A stretch of DNA of 13,690 bases, from the NCBI GenBank assembly GCA_017618625.1, contig JAFZTV010000082.1, positions 1 to 13,690 of the forward strand. The letters are read 5' to 3'. This DNA comes from Bacteroidales bacterium (GTDB lineage Bacteria > Bacteroidota > Bacteroidia > Bacteroidales > P3). The notes under the pieces are model-generated. The model had not been told where the DNA came from. It was given only the letters and a program-made list of their open reading frames with translations, and did not search any database. The translations under genes were made by a program, and so were the position numbers. Positions 13,674-13,690 of this stretch are shown here, piece by piece; the stretch's first letter is position 1; each line of letters begins with the position of its first letter.

Positions 13674-13690
13674 AATCTCAACATATCAAC

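Overview
The window looks like an accessory stretch of a Bacteroidales-type chromosome (Bacteroidetes). Evidence: -7 boxes of the form TAnnTTTG (5634-5641, 8279-8286, and 8185-8192 on the minus strand); no Shine-Dalgarno sequences in front of the genes; a C-terminal type IX secretion tail; lipoproteins whose lipidated Cys is followed by acidic residues; and families typical of the phylum (stand-alone secreted TonB C-terminal domain, DUF6266-like, Fibrobacter-succinogenes-major-domain lipoproteins, DUF6624-like repeats). Every coding gene except an AraC regulator lies on the plus strand. I cannot name the species.

Region 1 (1-1830) holds a short unknown ORF, an AT-richer gene for an unknown secreted protein, and a secreted TonB_C-domain protein. 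Region 2 (1817-4465) is a 2.5-kb module: one gene for a secreted protein with two DUF6624-like repeats and an M1-type zinc peptidase domain. It is bracketed by 57-bp direct repeats (55/57 identical), and each repeat contains the 3' end of one reading frame and the 5' end of the next. Region 3 (4449-5677) has a DUF6266-like gene broken by one in-frame TGA, then 506 bases without a gene that contain GAGTCGG-type repeats, an 11-bp tandem array, a perfect AT-rich hairpin and a promoter. Region 4 (5678-7207) encodes two tandem paralogous lipoproteins of the TIGR02145/PF09603 type.

Region 5 (7243-13690) begins with an AraC-family regulator transcribed divergently from a plus-strand cluster: a small type IX-sorted protein, a large secreted right-handed beta-helix protein (Cthe_2159-like carbohydrate-binding family) whose 5' end nearly abuts it, a strong hairpin terminator, a two-domain beta-sandwich lipoprotein, a small YD-like secreted protein, and a VTC-domain (polyphosphate polymerase-like) protein at the window edge. 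Beta-helix carbohydrate-binding proteins and VTC-domain proteins recur as neighbours in other bacteria (from memory), so this may be a cell-surface structure or matrix system in which the cytosolic VTC protein supports or signals to exported parts. That is inference, and the genes beyond 13690 would be decisive.

The most unusual signals are the 57-bp repeats around the peptidase module, the double-DUF6624/M1 architecture, the nonsense-split DUF6266-like gene, the 11-bp array, the TTAGNNN heptamer repeats in three intergenic regions (one ends one base before a start codon), and the secreted-protein/VTC cluster.
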